A DNA stretch of 36,006 nt from CAZCBN01 sp964496975 (GTDB lineage: Bacteria > Planctomycetota > Phycisphaerae > Phycisphaerales > UBA1924): assembly GCA_964496975.1 (NCBI GenBank), contig CAZCBN010000020.1, positions 1-36,006 on the forward strand, in the 5' to 3' direction. Under the pieces are notes generated by a model that searched no databases, was not told the origin of the DNA, and saw only the letters and a program-made list of their open reading frames with translations. Made by a program: the position numbers and the translations under genes. This document shows, piece after piece, positions 15,521 to 23,367 of this stretch; positions within the stretch are counted from its first letter, which is position 1; every line of letters begins with the position of its first letter.

Positions 15521-17470
15521 TTACTTGGCCGCGTCGTACATGGTCAGGTTGGCCAGCACGTCCAGGAAGTTCGCGGCGCCGTCGGCGTTCACGTCGTTGC
15601 GGGCGTTGATCACGGTCTGCGTGCTCTCGGCCGCGAACTGCGTCGCGATGTCCGCCGGCAGCGGCTGGCCCTGGCTGACGCGGATCGGGCCCGCCATGCC
15701 GTTGAACGGCGTGAGCGTGAGCGGGTCCACGCCCGTGGGCAGGTAGGCGGTGCTCTCGATGACGCCCCAGCCGGCGCGGTCGCCGTTGATGTAGTGGGCG
15801 TTGCCCGAGGAGGCGGCGGGCGTGAAGACGTTCACGTCGTCGGCGCCCATGCCGATGATGCCGTCGGGCCCGGGCTGATCATTGATCGCCGCGACCTGCA
15901 CGCCGTCCATGTACAGCTCGTAGCCCTGGCCGAGGCCGGGGCTGGCGACGCTCGTGCCGTTGACGGCGAAGCGGCGGACCACGATCTCGAACTGGTGCCA
16001 GCCGGTCGTCAGCACGCCCGGGGCGCTGAAGATCGAGGCCTGGTCCAGCCCGTCGGTCGCGAGCGTGTTGATCGCGCCCGCGAGCTGGCTGCCGAGCGCC
16101 ACCATGCTGAAGCCGCCGGTGGCGCCGCCCGCCTCGAACAACACGTGGTTGCCCGTGATGTCCTCGACGTACATCCAGAACTGCACGCGGCAGGAGTTGA
16201 AGTTGTCGTCGGTGAACTCAAGCCGCGGGCCGCGGAAGGCCTCGAGGCCGTTCATCACCCACGCCGTGCGGATGGAGGGGAAGGCCGGGTCGTACATGTT
16301 CACCGGCTCGAGCACGTTCATGCCGCCGATGGGGAAGGCGAACGACGCCTCCTGGCTCGTGGCGTTGAAGCCGCGGTCGCGGTTGGCGATGAAGTCGCCC
16401 AGGATCGTCTCGTCGTCGGCCGGGTCGTTGGACTGCACGCCGCCGCCGGGGGCCGAGGGGAAGGGGAACTCGACCGCGCCGGTCGGGGCGGTCGTCGACT
16501 GGGCGAACCAGGCGAGGCCGTCGAGCACGTCGGCCGTCGTCACCATGCCGTCACCGTTGAAGTCGGCCCGGCGGAGCGCGGCGTTCTCGTCCGTGATCGC
16601 GTTGTAGTTGTCGAGGATCTCATCGGGGAAGAGGTCCACGTCGTAGAACCGCATGATCGCGATCTGGCCGTCGTAGTTGGTCAGGTTCGCCGGCGGGATG
16701 GCGTTGGCGGCGATGCCGCTGTTGGGGAACAAGGGGTCGGTGCCGAGCTGGCCCAGGCCCGCGGGGTTGCTGCTCGTCCAGCGCCACGTCGTCGGCGGGA
16801 GCGGGATCGACTCCGAGTCGACGAACACGCCGTTCACCCAGCTCTCGATCACGAACGTCGCGTAGTTGATCACCATCACCGCCTGCACCCAGTCGGTGTT
16901 GGCGAGCGTGTGGCGGTGGATGTACGAGTACGTCACCGCGGGGTCGCCCGACGTGGAGTCGGCCGAGAAGACCAGGTCCGCCCCGTCCAGCGCGAACGCG
17001 ATGCCGCGGTTGTTCGCGCCGATCTCCCACAGCACGTGGCTGCCGGTGAGGTCCGCGGGCTTGAACCAGATCTCCAGCGTCGCCGACTCGTTGCCCTGGG
17101 CCTGGAACTCCCAGCTCGTGCCCCGGTTCATCGTGCCGTCCGGCAGGATGTTCGCCGCCCGGGCCGCGGGGAACTGGTACGCCCCGGTGATGCCGGGGAC
17201 GCGGCCGTCAAAGATCGGGGTGCAGGCCGGGCGGACAATCTGGTTCGCCTCGTTCCGCTCCCACCAGTCCCAGCGGAGGCCGTCGCCCCAGCTGATGGCC
17301 TGCGCCTCGGGGCGCCAGGTGTTCTCGGGGACGTTCGTCCCCGCGTTCCACGACTGAAGGGTGAAGCCGGTGGGCGTCGCGACCTGCGGCTGAGCCAACG
17401 CAACGCCCGCCGAAACCGTCAGCACGCTGACGCACGCGCCCGCCGCCGCGATGAGAGTGTGGGACTGCAT
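15521..17470 (-). CDS. Secreted two-LamG protein with split dockerin-like repeats
   Basis: A 649-residue protein with a Sec signal peptide (LIAAAGACVSVLTVSAGVALA). Two LamG/concanavalin-like domains lie at about 75-250 and 330-590; these bind glycans or stiffen modular proteins. One EF-hand-like dockerin half, DFNGDGMVTTADVLDGLAWF, sits between them (about 302-322). A second, DVNADGAANFLDVLANLTMY, sits at the C-terminus (about 622-645). In classical dockerins the two halves are adjacent. ATG 17470 has GGAG seven to ten bases upstream; an ATG 60 bases earlier would lie in the operator. Its promoter and operator are at 17529-17557, downstream of lacI, and a terminator follows. No catalytic motif is seen. 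A carbohydrate-binding surface protein is the likeliest reading. Confidence 0.8.
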   Translation of the reverse strand: MQSHTLIAAAGACVSVLTVSAGVALAQPQVATPTGFTLQSWNAGTNVPENTWRPEAQAISWGDGLRWDWWERNEANQIVRPACTPIFDGRVPGITGAYQFPAARAANILPDGTMNRGTSWEFQAQGNESATLEIWFKPADLTGSHVLWEIGANNRGIAFALDGADLVFSADSTSGDPAVTYSYIHRHTLANTDWVQAVMVINYATFVIESWVNGVFVDSESIPLPPTTWRWTSSNPAGLGQLGTDPLFPNSGIAANAIPPANLTNYDGQIAIMRFYDVDLFPDEILDNYNAITDENAALRRADFNGDGMVTTADVLDGLAWFAQSTTAPTGAVEFPFPSAPGGGVQSNDPADDETILGDFIANRDRGFNATSQEASFAFPIGGMNVLEPVNMYDPAFPSIRTAWVMNGLEAFRGPRLEFTDDNFNSCRVQFWMYVEDITGNHVLFEAGGATGGFSMVALGSQLAGAINTLATDGLDQASIFSAPGVLTTGWHQFEIVVRRFAVNGTSVASPGLGQGYELYMDGVQVAAINDQPGPDGIIGMGADDVNVFTPAASSGNAHYINGDRAGWGVIESTAYLPTGVDPLTLTPFNGMAGPIRVSQGQPLPADIATQFAAESTQTVINARNDVNADGAANFLDVLANLTMYDAAK

Positions 17471-17528
17471 CTGAACTCCTTCAACAACCTGGGAACACAC
17501 GACGCCAGCCGACCTCCCTTGCATCGGC

Positions 17529-17546
17529 AAGTTAAGCCGTTAACTT
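17529..17546. promoter_or_regulatory. Palindromic operator, copy 1 (LacI-type candidate)
   Basis: AAGTTAAGCCGTTAACTT is a perfect inverted repeat of seven-base arms around a four-base centre. It starts six bases downstream of the TACACT -10 box of the minus-strand LamG gene, so a bound protein would block initiation. A 15 of 16 match occurs at 18832-18847 on the other side of lacI. Confidence 0.75.
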
Positions 17547-17551
17547 TCAGG

Positions 17552-17557
17552 AGTGTA
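17552..17557 (-). promoter_or_regulatory. -10 box of the LamG/dockerin gene
   Basis: Minus-strand TACACT, identical to the -10 box of the prepilin-like gene. TTGCAT lies 18 bases upstream as a possible -35. The start of transcription would fall at or just inside the operator, leaving a leader of roughly 75 bases. Confidence 0.6.
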
Positions 17558-17671
17558 GAAGCCCCACCCGCGCCAATGCAAGCGCATTCACGACGCGTCC
17601 GTCAGAATGCGAAAAACCCCTTCCCGGACCCGCCGCGGCACCGAATAAAAACCAACTTGTACGCCCCACCT

Positions 17672-18697
17672 TCACCCCAGACGCGACGAGGCCCGCTCCA
17701 CAAACGTCGCCCGCACCGTCGTTTCCGCCGCCTCGGGCTCGCCGCCGTCCAGCACCGCAAGCACCATCCGCGTCAGCTCGGCCACGATCGCCTCGGTTGG
17801 CTCGCGGACGACACTCAAACCGGGCCCCAGCCACCGCGCCGACGCCGGATCGTCAAACGTCGTCACCGCGATATCGCGCCCGACGCGCCGGCCGCAGTCT
17901 TCGAGAGCCCTCAACACCGGGGGCGCGACGTGGGCATTGTGGATGAACATGCCATCAATGTCGCGCGAGGAGAGCATCAACCGCCGCGTCGCCTCGTACC
18001 AGTCCTCAAACGGGGCGGACTCCGCGACCACCGCCGACGGCACATCGCTGACGCCGCCGAGATCCGCAGCGATGCGCTCAAGGAAGAACCGCACCCGCGG
18101 TGTCGGCCGCGCGGCGCGCGGGTCGTGCTGCGGGGCCATCAACAGGGCCGGGCAGCGCACGCCCTGCGCTCGCAGGTGCTGGAACATGGTGCGGGTGGCG
18201 TCGGCGTAATCCACCAAAACGCGGGGGCGCTGCAGCCAGGACCAGTCGGATGGGCCGAAGCACTCCAATCGATAGACCACGCCGTCGGCGTCGATGCCAC
18301 CCTGTTCCGGGACATCGGTGAGCGAGATCAGCGCATCCGCCATCCGCCGGTTGACCCAGCGGAAAAGGACGTTCATGCGCTCGGGGTCTGATCGGGTTTC
18401 AGCCGGCTGCACGTGATAGTCGTGCCGGGCAAGGGAGTCTTCGAGGAGGCCGATGTAGGCGGAGAAAAAGGAGTTGGTGAGCGTGTTCACCAGGATGCCG
18501 ACGGCGCGGGTCCGGCCGGAGGCGAGGAGCTGGGCCTGCCGGTTGGGGTGGTACCCGAGTTGGGCGGCGATGCTGAGGATCTGGTCGCGGAGGGCGTCGG
18601 AGACGCGGTGGTGGTGGCGGCCGTTCAGGACCAAGGACACCGTTGCCTCGGAGGTTTCTGCGAGCCTCGCGATGTCTTTGAGCCGCACGCGCGCCAT
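17672..18697 (-). CDS. LacI/GalR-family transcriptional regulator
   Basis: A 341-residue DNA-binding regulator. The N-terminal helix-turn-helix reads LKDIARLAETSEATVSLVLNG (residues about 5-25) and is followed by the minor-groove hinge helix region (about 50-60). A periplasmic-binding-protein-like effector domain fills the rest, with AVGILVNTLTNSFFSAYI near its start and IAVTTFDDPASAR near the end. Family members bind palindromes and respond to sugars. ATG 18697 places the helix-turn-helix at the usual distance from the N-terminus; the preceding in-frame sequence is not protein-like. The gene lies between two promoters carrying near-identical palindromes, so it most likely represses both. Its own -10 box is at 18710-18715. 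The effector is unknown; a beta-1,3-glucan oligosaccharide is a guess from the neighbours. Confidence 0.93.
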   Translation of the reverse strand: MARVRLKDIARLAETSEATVSLVLNGRHHHRVSDALRDQILSIAAQLGYHPNRQAQLLASGRTRAVGILVNTLTNSFFSAYIGLLEDSLARHDYHVQPAETRSDPERMNVLFRWVNRRMADALISLTDVPEQGGIDADGVVYRLECFGPSDWSWLQRPRVLVDYADATRTMFQHLRAQGVRCPALLMAPQHDPRAARPTPRVRFFLERIAADLGGVSDVPSAVVAESAPFEDWYEATRRLMLSSRDIDGMFIHNAHVAPPVLRALEDCGRRVGRDIAVTTFDDPASARWLGPGLSVVREPTEAIVAELTRMVLAVLDGGEPEAAETTVRATFVERASSRLG

Positions 18698-18709
18698 AGG
18701 TGGTCCGGG

Positions 18710-18715
18710 AATGTA
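18710..18715 (-). promoter_or_regulatory. -10 box of lacI
   Basis: Minus-strand TACATT ends 12 bases before ATG 18697, which would give a leader of only about five bases. No good Shine-Dalgarno sequence is present. It lies about 120 bases from the second operator, so autoregulation is possible but not shown. Confidence 0.45.
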
Positions 18716-18820
18716 CACCCGCCGCGGGCGCGGAGCGAGACGGTGGGTTGGGGGATTCCGGGGGGTGGGCGGCGGGTCGGGGCGCGATTTTCGTGAATTT
18801 TGGTTGACCCGTGAATCGCT

Positions 18821-18826
18821 TACACT
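18821..18826 (+). promoter_or_regulatory. -10 box of the prepilin-like gene
   Basis: TACACT lies five bases ahead of operator copy 2, mirroring the arrangement at the LamG gene. The flanking GCTT is also shared. A TTGACC at 18804-18809 is too close (11 bases) to be a normal -35 for it, so the -35 is not defined. Confidence 0.55.
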
Positions 18827-18831
18827 ACCGT

Positions 18832-18847
18832 AGTTAAGCCGTTGACT
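18832..18847. promoter_or_regulatory. Palindromic operator, copy 2 (LacI-type candidate)
   Basis: AGTTAAGCCGTTGACT matches copy 1 at 15 of 16 positions, including the centre GCCG. It overlaps the expected transcription start of the prepilin-like gene. The two copies are 1.3 kb apart and flank lacI, which would also permit looping. Confidence 0.75.
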
Positions 18848-18898
18848 CGCACGTCCGATGCTCCCAGACGGGGCACGCACGAGATCTGGAGGTTCCCG

Positions 18899-20017
18899 AT
18901 GCAAGCATTTTCCGAATCCACGACGGTGTTCGGGTCCTTCTCCGGCGTTTCGGGTGCGAAATCGGTGGGTCGCGGGACGGGTCGCGGGGCCCGTCACGGG
19001 CGGGCGGGTCGCCGCGGCAGCGGTTTCACGCTGATCGAGCTGCTGGTGGTCATCGCGATCATCGCGCTGCTGATCGGGATCCTGCTGCCGGCGCTCGGCC
19101 GGGCTCGTCTGTCGGCCCGGAAGGTGACGGCGGGGAGCGACGTGCGGCAGATCATGGTGGGGATGAACTCGTTCGCCGACGGGAACGACGGCTACTACCC
19201 CGGCGTGGACCGCCCGGCGGGCGACTTTGCGACGGCGTACACGGACGCGACGGAGATCGACGACTGGAACACCAGCGGCAACGGCGCGGGGCGCCACGTG
19301 CCGGCGCGGTTCCTGCTGCTGCTGCAGGGCGACTACATCACGGGCGAGACGCTGCGTTCGCCGATGGAGCCGGGCGACACGCTGCCGGACCACGACCTTG
19401 GCGGGGCGACGCTCGCGACGTCGCGCGGCAGCGGCGGCACCCTGCCGGCGCCGGTGTGGATCGACTACCGCAAGGGCGGGTGGATCCGCAACAACCAGCG
19501 GTACGACTACACGATCCAGACGGCGTTCTACTCGTACGCCGCGCTGGACCTCTTCAACCAGGACATTCCGGTGAACTTCGTCCCGCTGCTGCGGGCGTGG
19601 TCGAACGAATCCGGCGCGAAGACGCCCATCCTGGCCGACCGGCTCGTCTTCTGGACGGCCAAGGCCGAGGCGGCGGAGGACGCGGCGACGACCTCCGAGC
19701 AGCGCGACGCGGCGCGGCAGAGCCTGTGGTCCAGCCCGAGCAAGCTCGGGTGGGAGGGCAACATCGGCTTCGGCGACGCGCACGTCGAGTTTTCGGATAC
19801 CTCGGTGGTGCCGTACACCGTCTACAGCGAGCGCTTCAGCGAGGGCAACAACAACGCGAACAACAACAACAACGCCGGCCAGCCGATCGACCGCTCGGGG
19901 GACGACATCTTCTCGATCAACTCGGGGTACGGCAACCGCACGGCGGACGCGGGCATGGTGGTCGGCTGGGGCAGCCAGACGTTCCGGTTCGCCTCGAGCC
20001 GGAACCAGTCGCGCTGA
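18899..20017 (+). CDS. Prepilin-type N-terminal domain protein (pseudopilin-like)
   Basis: A 372-residue protein with a type IV pilin-like signal: a basic leader of 41 residues ending in RRGSG, then FTLIELLVVIAIIALLIGILLPAL. Cleavage after glycine and methylation of phenylalanine by a prepilin peptidase is the family rule; E5 of the mature protein is present. The 41-residue leader is long for a prepilin. The C-terminal half has GNIGFGDAHVEF, the GD-H-V-F signature common in planctomycete pseudopilin-like proteins, and a run NNNANNNNN encoded by AAC repeats. ATG 18899 is preceded by TGGAGG; the frame open upstream to 18842 lies in the operator region. It stands first in the operator-controlled plus-strand unit, 87 bases ahead of the GH128 gene. 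Role unknown; cell-surface or secretion-related. Confidence 0.8.
   Translation: MQAFSESTTVFGSFSGVSGAKSVGRGTGRGARHGRAGRRGSGFTLIELLVVIAIIALLIGILLPALGRARLSARKVTAGSDVRQIMVGMNSFADGNDGYYPGVDRPAGDFATAYTDATEIDDWNTSGNGAGRHVPARFLLLLQGDYITGETLRSPMEPGDTLPDHDLGGATLATSRGSGGTLPAPVWIDYRKGGWIRNNQRYDYTIQTAFYSYAALDLFNQDIPVNFVPLLRAWSNESGAKTPILADRLVFWTAKAEAAEDAATTSEQRDAARQSLWSSPSKLGWEGNIGFGDAHVEFSDTSVVPYTVYSERFSEGNNNANNNNNAGQPIDRSGDDIFSINSGYGNRTADAGMVVGWGSQTFRFASSRNQSR
19847..19873. repeat. AAC trinucleotide repeat
   Basis: Three AAC codons, one GCG and five AAC codons in a row encode an asparagine tract near the C-terminus of the prepilin-like protein. Such A-rich runs are rare in this GC-rich window. Confidence 0.85.
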
Positions 20018-20104
20018 ACGCGCGGCGGGCGCGGCCCCCGGGGGGCGCGTGCCGGGTAAGGCGACACGGGTGCGACGGGGCCACGAAGGCGGGGATGTGT
20101 GACC

Positions 20105-23100
20105 ATGGCGGATCGAAGCGTGCCGGCGGCGTGGATGGTTGCGGTCTGTGCGGGCTTTGCCGGATGCGCGGGCGTCGTGGGCACGGCGGCTGGGCAAGCC
20201 GCAGGTCAGGGAGTTGCGGCGAACTTCGCGGCGAATCAGTTCGTCACGGGCACGTCTGTCATCAACCTGCACGCGGCCGAGTACCTCACCGACGGCAAGG
20301 TGGGCCCGCGGAACCGGTGGGTGTCGAATGACCGCGGCCGGCACCGGGCAACGGTCTTCTTCAACGAGGACGTGACGGTCGGGAGCGTGCACGTCTACTC
20401 GTTCGGGTATGACCTGCCGCCGATCGCGAGCTTTGAAGTGTTCGCGCAGGACCCTATGACGGGCCAGATGGTGGCGGTGCCGGGCGCGACGGTGTCGGGC
20501 AACACGGCGGGCGCGGTGAACGTGGTGTTCGCGGCGCCGGTGACGACGCGGCAGATCCAGATCCAGAGCTCGGTGGCGTCGATCAGCATCGACGAGATCG
20601 CGGTGTTCCCGCCGAACGGGCCCGCGGGGTATCCGCTGGGCACGGACGTGAACCTGCACCAGGGCCGGCAGCACCGGCTCGCGTTGACGCCGGCGAGCAC
20701 GCGGGCGACGGGGACGCAGCGGCGCGCGGTGGTGGACGGCTTTGTCAACGACGCGGACGTGTGGCGGACCAACGGCTCCGGGCCGCACTGGATCGAGCTG
20801 GACGTGACGGACCCGCCGGAGACGAACCCGGTGAGCGTGCGCACGACGACGACGCCCGTCCGCCTCGGGGCGGCGCACCTGTACACGGGGCTTGCCAACG
20901 GGACGTCGGTCGTGTCGTCCGGGCGGTTCCAGCGGTTTGTGAACGGGTCGTGGGTGGACATCGCGGGCAGCGCGTTCAGCGGGAACACGTCGCCGTTCCT
21001 GGCGATCACGTTCGGCGAGGTGGTGTCGTCGTCGCGGATCCGGCTCTTCATCAACGACACGGCGAACGTGACGGTGCGGGAGATCGTGCCGCTGCCGCCT
21101 CTGGTGGGCGGGCAGATGTGGCCCATGGGCACTTCGGTGGTCATGGGGGCCGAGCCGGACTACCGGACGCTGGGCGATTCGTACTACGCGCTGACGTCGA
21201 TCGAGGGGCCGTGGGCGGTGACGTCGGACGGCTCGACCGGGACGACACCGGGCGGCGTATCGGCCGAGGTGGACGGCGCGGGGCTCCTGCAGCAGTACCA
21301 GGTGCTGCTGAACGTGGGGACGTCGACGTACCGCCTGCGCAACCGGGTGACGGGTCGGTGCCTCGCGGTGCAGGGCGCGTCGACGCAGAGCGGGGCGCCG
21401 GTGGTGGAGAGCGTCTATTCGGCGCTGCCGCACCAGCGGTGGACGATCGTGCAGACGGGGAGCGAGTATCAGTTTGTGAACGCGTTCAGCGGGATGGCGC
21501 TGGCGCTGGAGGATGAGTTCGCCGGGGCGGGGCTCGAGCAGGAGCCGCTGCGGACGAACCGGCCGCTGCAACGGTTCACGCTGACGCTGCGCGGGGCGTT
21601 CGGGAAGAAGGGGCACGGGGGCTTCCCGACGCTGGCGGCGCAGACGCAGCCGGAGTGGGCGTACGCGTGGGGGCCGACGGACTCGTTCCCCGCCGACGTG
21701 GACTTCTGGCCCATGCAGTGGGGCAGCTTCAACTGGGACGACTGGCCCAGGCGCGTGCCCGGGTGGCTCCGCAACGCCGAGCCGACGGTGCTGATGGGCT
21801 TCAACGAGCCGGACGGGGCGGAGCAGGCGAACATGCCGGTGGACCTCGCGGTGTCGATGTGGCCGCGGATCGAGGTGCAGGGGATGCCGCTGCTGGCGCC
21901 GGCGCCGGTGAACCCGACGAACTCGTGGATCACGTCGTTCATGAACGGGGTGACGAACAACGAGATGCGCGTCGAGTATGTGGCGGTGCACTCGTACGGC
22001 AGCCCGCGGAACGCGGACGGCTTCATGTCCTCGCTGCAGACGACGCGGAACACGTTCCAGCGGGACGTGATCGTCAGCGAGTTTTCGGTGGTGGACTGGT
22101 CGGACACGAACGGGTGGACGGACGACGAGCCGTACAACTTTTTCGCCGAGGTGTTCTGGCGGATGGAGCTGACGTCGTGGGTGCGGCGGTACGCGGTGTT
22201 CATCTTCACGGATGAGCCGGGCAACCCGATCTCGGACAACCGGGGCGAGATGCTGAACGCGGACGGCACGTTTACGCCCGAGGGGCTGCTGTTCGCGGCG
22301 TGGGACGGGGACACGCAGATCCGGGCGGACACGCCGTACCACCTGCACAACGAGGGGATGTTCCGGCGGCTCGGCGCGGGCGCCGGTGCGTCGGGCGCGG
22401 CGTCGCTGGCGGTCGGCACGCGGCACGACGCGACGGCGGCGTTCCGCTGGCACCTGCGGCCGACCGGCGCGGCGAACGAGTACCGACTGGTGAACGTCTC
22501 CGACGGCCGGTGGCTCGCGTTCGACGGCGGCGTGACGCTGAAGCCGGCGGGCGCGGGCGGCGGGGTGAACACGTTCCGCCTTGTCGAGGCGGAGCACGGC
22601 TGGTTCTACATCGAGGACACGGCGCAGAGCCGGCGGCTGCGGAGCGACGCGGCGGGCTTCAGCATCGCCAACGCGGGGACAACGACGACGTCGGTCCGCT
22701 GGCGGTTGGCGCCGGTGTACCAGGGCCCGCCGGCGGCGCCGCGGGACGTGGTCGCCCTCGCGCTCGGCGGCGACGCGGTGGAGGTGTCGTGGGCGGCGCA
22801 CGGCTTCCGCGACCTGGAGGGCATGCGCATCACACGGCGCGACGCGATGGGGGCCGGGGTGGTGCTCGCCGAGAACGTGACGGCGACGACGTTCAGCGAC
22901 CGCGTGCCCGCCGCCGGCTCGTACTCGTACGAGGTGGTGGCCGTGGGCGATACCGGGGACTCAACGCCCGGCACGGCGATGGTCACCGTCAGCGTCTGCC
23001 CGGCAGACTTTAACGGCGACTTTGCCGTGAACGTGAACGACGTGCTCGCCGCGGTGACGGCGATCAACGCAGGGTTCGACGTGGACGAGAGCGGCGAGGC

Positions 23101-23155
23101 CGACTTCTTCGACGTGCTCGCGTTCCTTGCCCTGCACGACGCCGGTTGCCCTTGA
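20105..23155 (+). CDS. Modular secreted GH128 endo-beta-1,3-glucanase-like protein
   Basis: A 1016-residue protein. A signal peptide is followed by two discoidin-like beta domains (about 30-170 and 175-335) and a ricin-type beta-trefoil (about 355-490, with YRLRNRVTGRCLAVQG). The GH128 (Glyco_hydro_cc) barrel covers about 500-735, with the acid/base in LMGFNEPDG (E568) and the nucleophile in VIVSEFSVVDW (E659). A second trefoil-like module, a fibronectin III domain and a C-terminal dockerin-like pair (CPADFNGDFAVNVNDVLAA and DFFDVLAFLALHDAGC) complete it. GH128 enzymes cleave beta-1,3-glucan. ATG 20105 is chosen over a GTG two codons earlier. The 87-base gap from the prepilin-like gene holds no terminator, so they probably share the operator-controlled promoter. 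The domain boundaries are approximate. Confidence 0.85.
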   Translation: MADRSVPAAWMVAVCAGFAGCAGVVGTAAGQAAGQGVAANFAANQFVTGTSVINLHAAEYLTDGKVGPRNRWVSNDRGRHRATVFFNEDVTVGSVHVYSFGYDLPPIASFEVFAQDPMTGQMVAVPGATVSGNTAGAVNVVFAAPVTTRQIQIQSSVASISIDEIAVFPPNGPAGYPLGTDVNLHQGRQHRLALTPASTRATGTQRRAVVDGFVNDADVWRTNGSGPHWIELDVTDPPETNPVSVRTTTTPVRLGAAHLYTGLANGTSVVSSGRFQRFVNGSWVDIAGSAFSGNTSPFLAITFGEVVSSSRIRLFINDTANVTVREIVPLPPLVGGQMWPMGTSVVMGAEPDYRTLGDSYYALTSIEGPWAVTSDGSTGTTPGGVSAEVDGAGLLQQYQVLLNVGTSTYRLRNRVTGRCLAVQGASTQSGAPVVESVYSALPHQRWTIVQTGSEYQFVNAFSGMALALEDEFAGAGLEQEPLRTNRPLQRFTLTLRGAFGKKGHGGFPTLAAQTQPEWAYAWGPTDSFPADVDFWPMQWGSFNWDDWPRRVPGWLRNAEPTVLMGFNEPDGAEQANMPVDLAVSMWPRIEVQGMPLLAPAPVNPTNSWITSFMNGVTNNEMRVEYVAVHSYGSPRNADGFMSSLQTTRNTFQRDVIVSEFSVVDWSDTNGWTDDEPYNFFAEVFWRMELTSWVRRYAVFIFTDEPGNPISDNRGEMLNADGTFTPEGLLFAAWDGDTQIRADTPYHLHNEGMFRRLGAGAGASGAASLAVGTRHDATAAFRWHLRPTGAANEYRLVNVSDGRWLAFDGGVTLKPAGAGGGVNTFRLVEAEHGWFYIEDTAQSRRLRSDAAGFSIANAGTTTTSVRWRLAPVYQGPPAAPRDVVALALGGDAVEVSWAAHGFRDLEGMRITRRDAMGAGVVLAENVTATTFSDRVPAAGSYSYEVVAVGDTGDSTPGTAMVTVSVCPADFNGDFAVNVNDVLAAVTAINAGFDVDESGEADFFDVLAFLALHDAGCP

Positions 23156-23240
23156 GCGAGCGGCGGGCTGCCGGGCGTGCGGCGGGACGCGCTGCGGACT
23201 GGGCGGCGGCGGAATAGGCCGAGGCGGCGCGGCCGTGTGG

Positions 23241-23246
23241 TAAGGT
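23241..23246 (+). promoter_or_regulatory. -10 box of the PhoD-GH16-sulfatase-FGE operon
   Basis: TAAGGT is followed after seven bases by an in-frame GTG at 23254. That is the leaderless geometry seen at mfd. Used instead as an ordinary promoter it would leave a leader of about 115 bases before the GTG at 23368. No copy of the AGTTAA palindrome is nearby. Confidence 0.4.
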
Positions 23247-23367
23247 GCAACCCGTGGTGCCGGCGTTGCGCTGTTCGCCGCGTCGGCCCGCGGGATGGTG
23301 CGAACGTTGGAGCCGCGGCGGCGGGACGCGTTCGCTCGCCGGCGGCGGCGAGAGGGGTGCGTGCGGC

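Noticed and set aside
18804..18809. TTGACC as -35 of the prepilin-like gene
   Set aside because: Only 11 bases separate it from the TACACT box, too short for sigma70-type recognition.
17672..22801. A 1709-codon open frame on the minus strand
   Set aside because: Only its last 341 codons are the LacI gene. The rest is antisense to the prepilin-like and GH128 genes, is rich in Arg, His and Pro, and shows no domains.
23254..23367. GTG 23254 as start of the PhoD-like gene
   Set aside because: It has leaderless spacing to TAAGGT, but would put about 38 low-complexity residues before a complete signal peptide. Kept only as an alternative.
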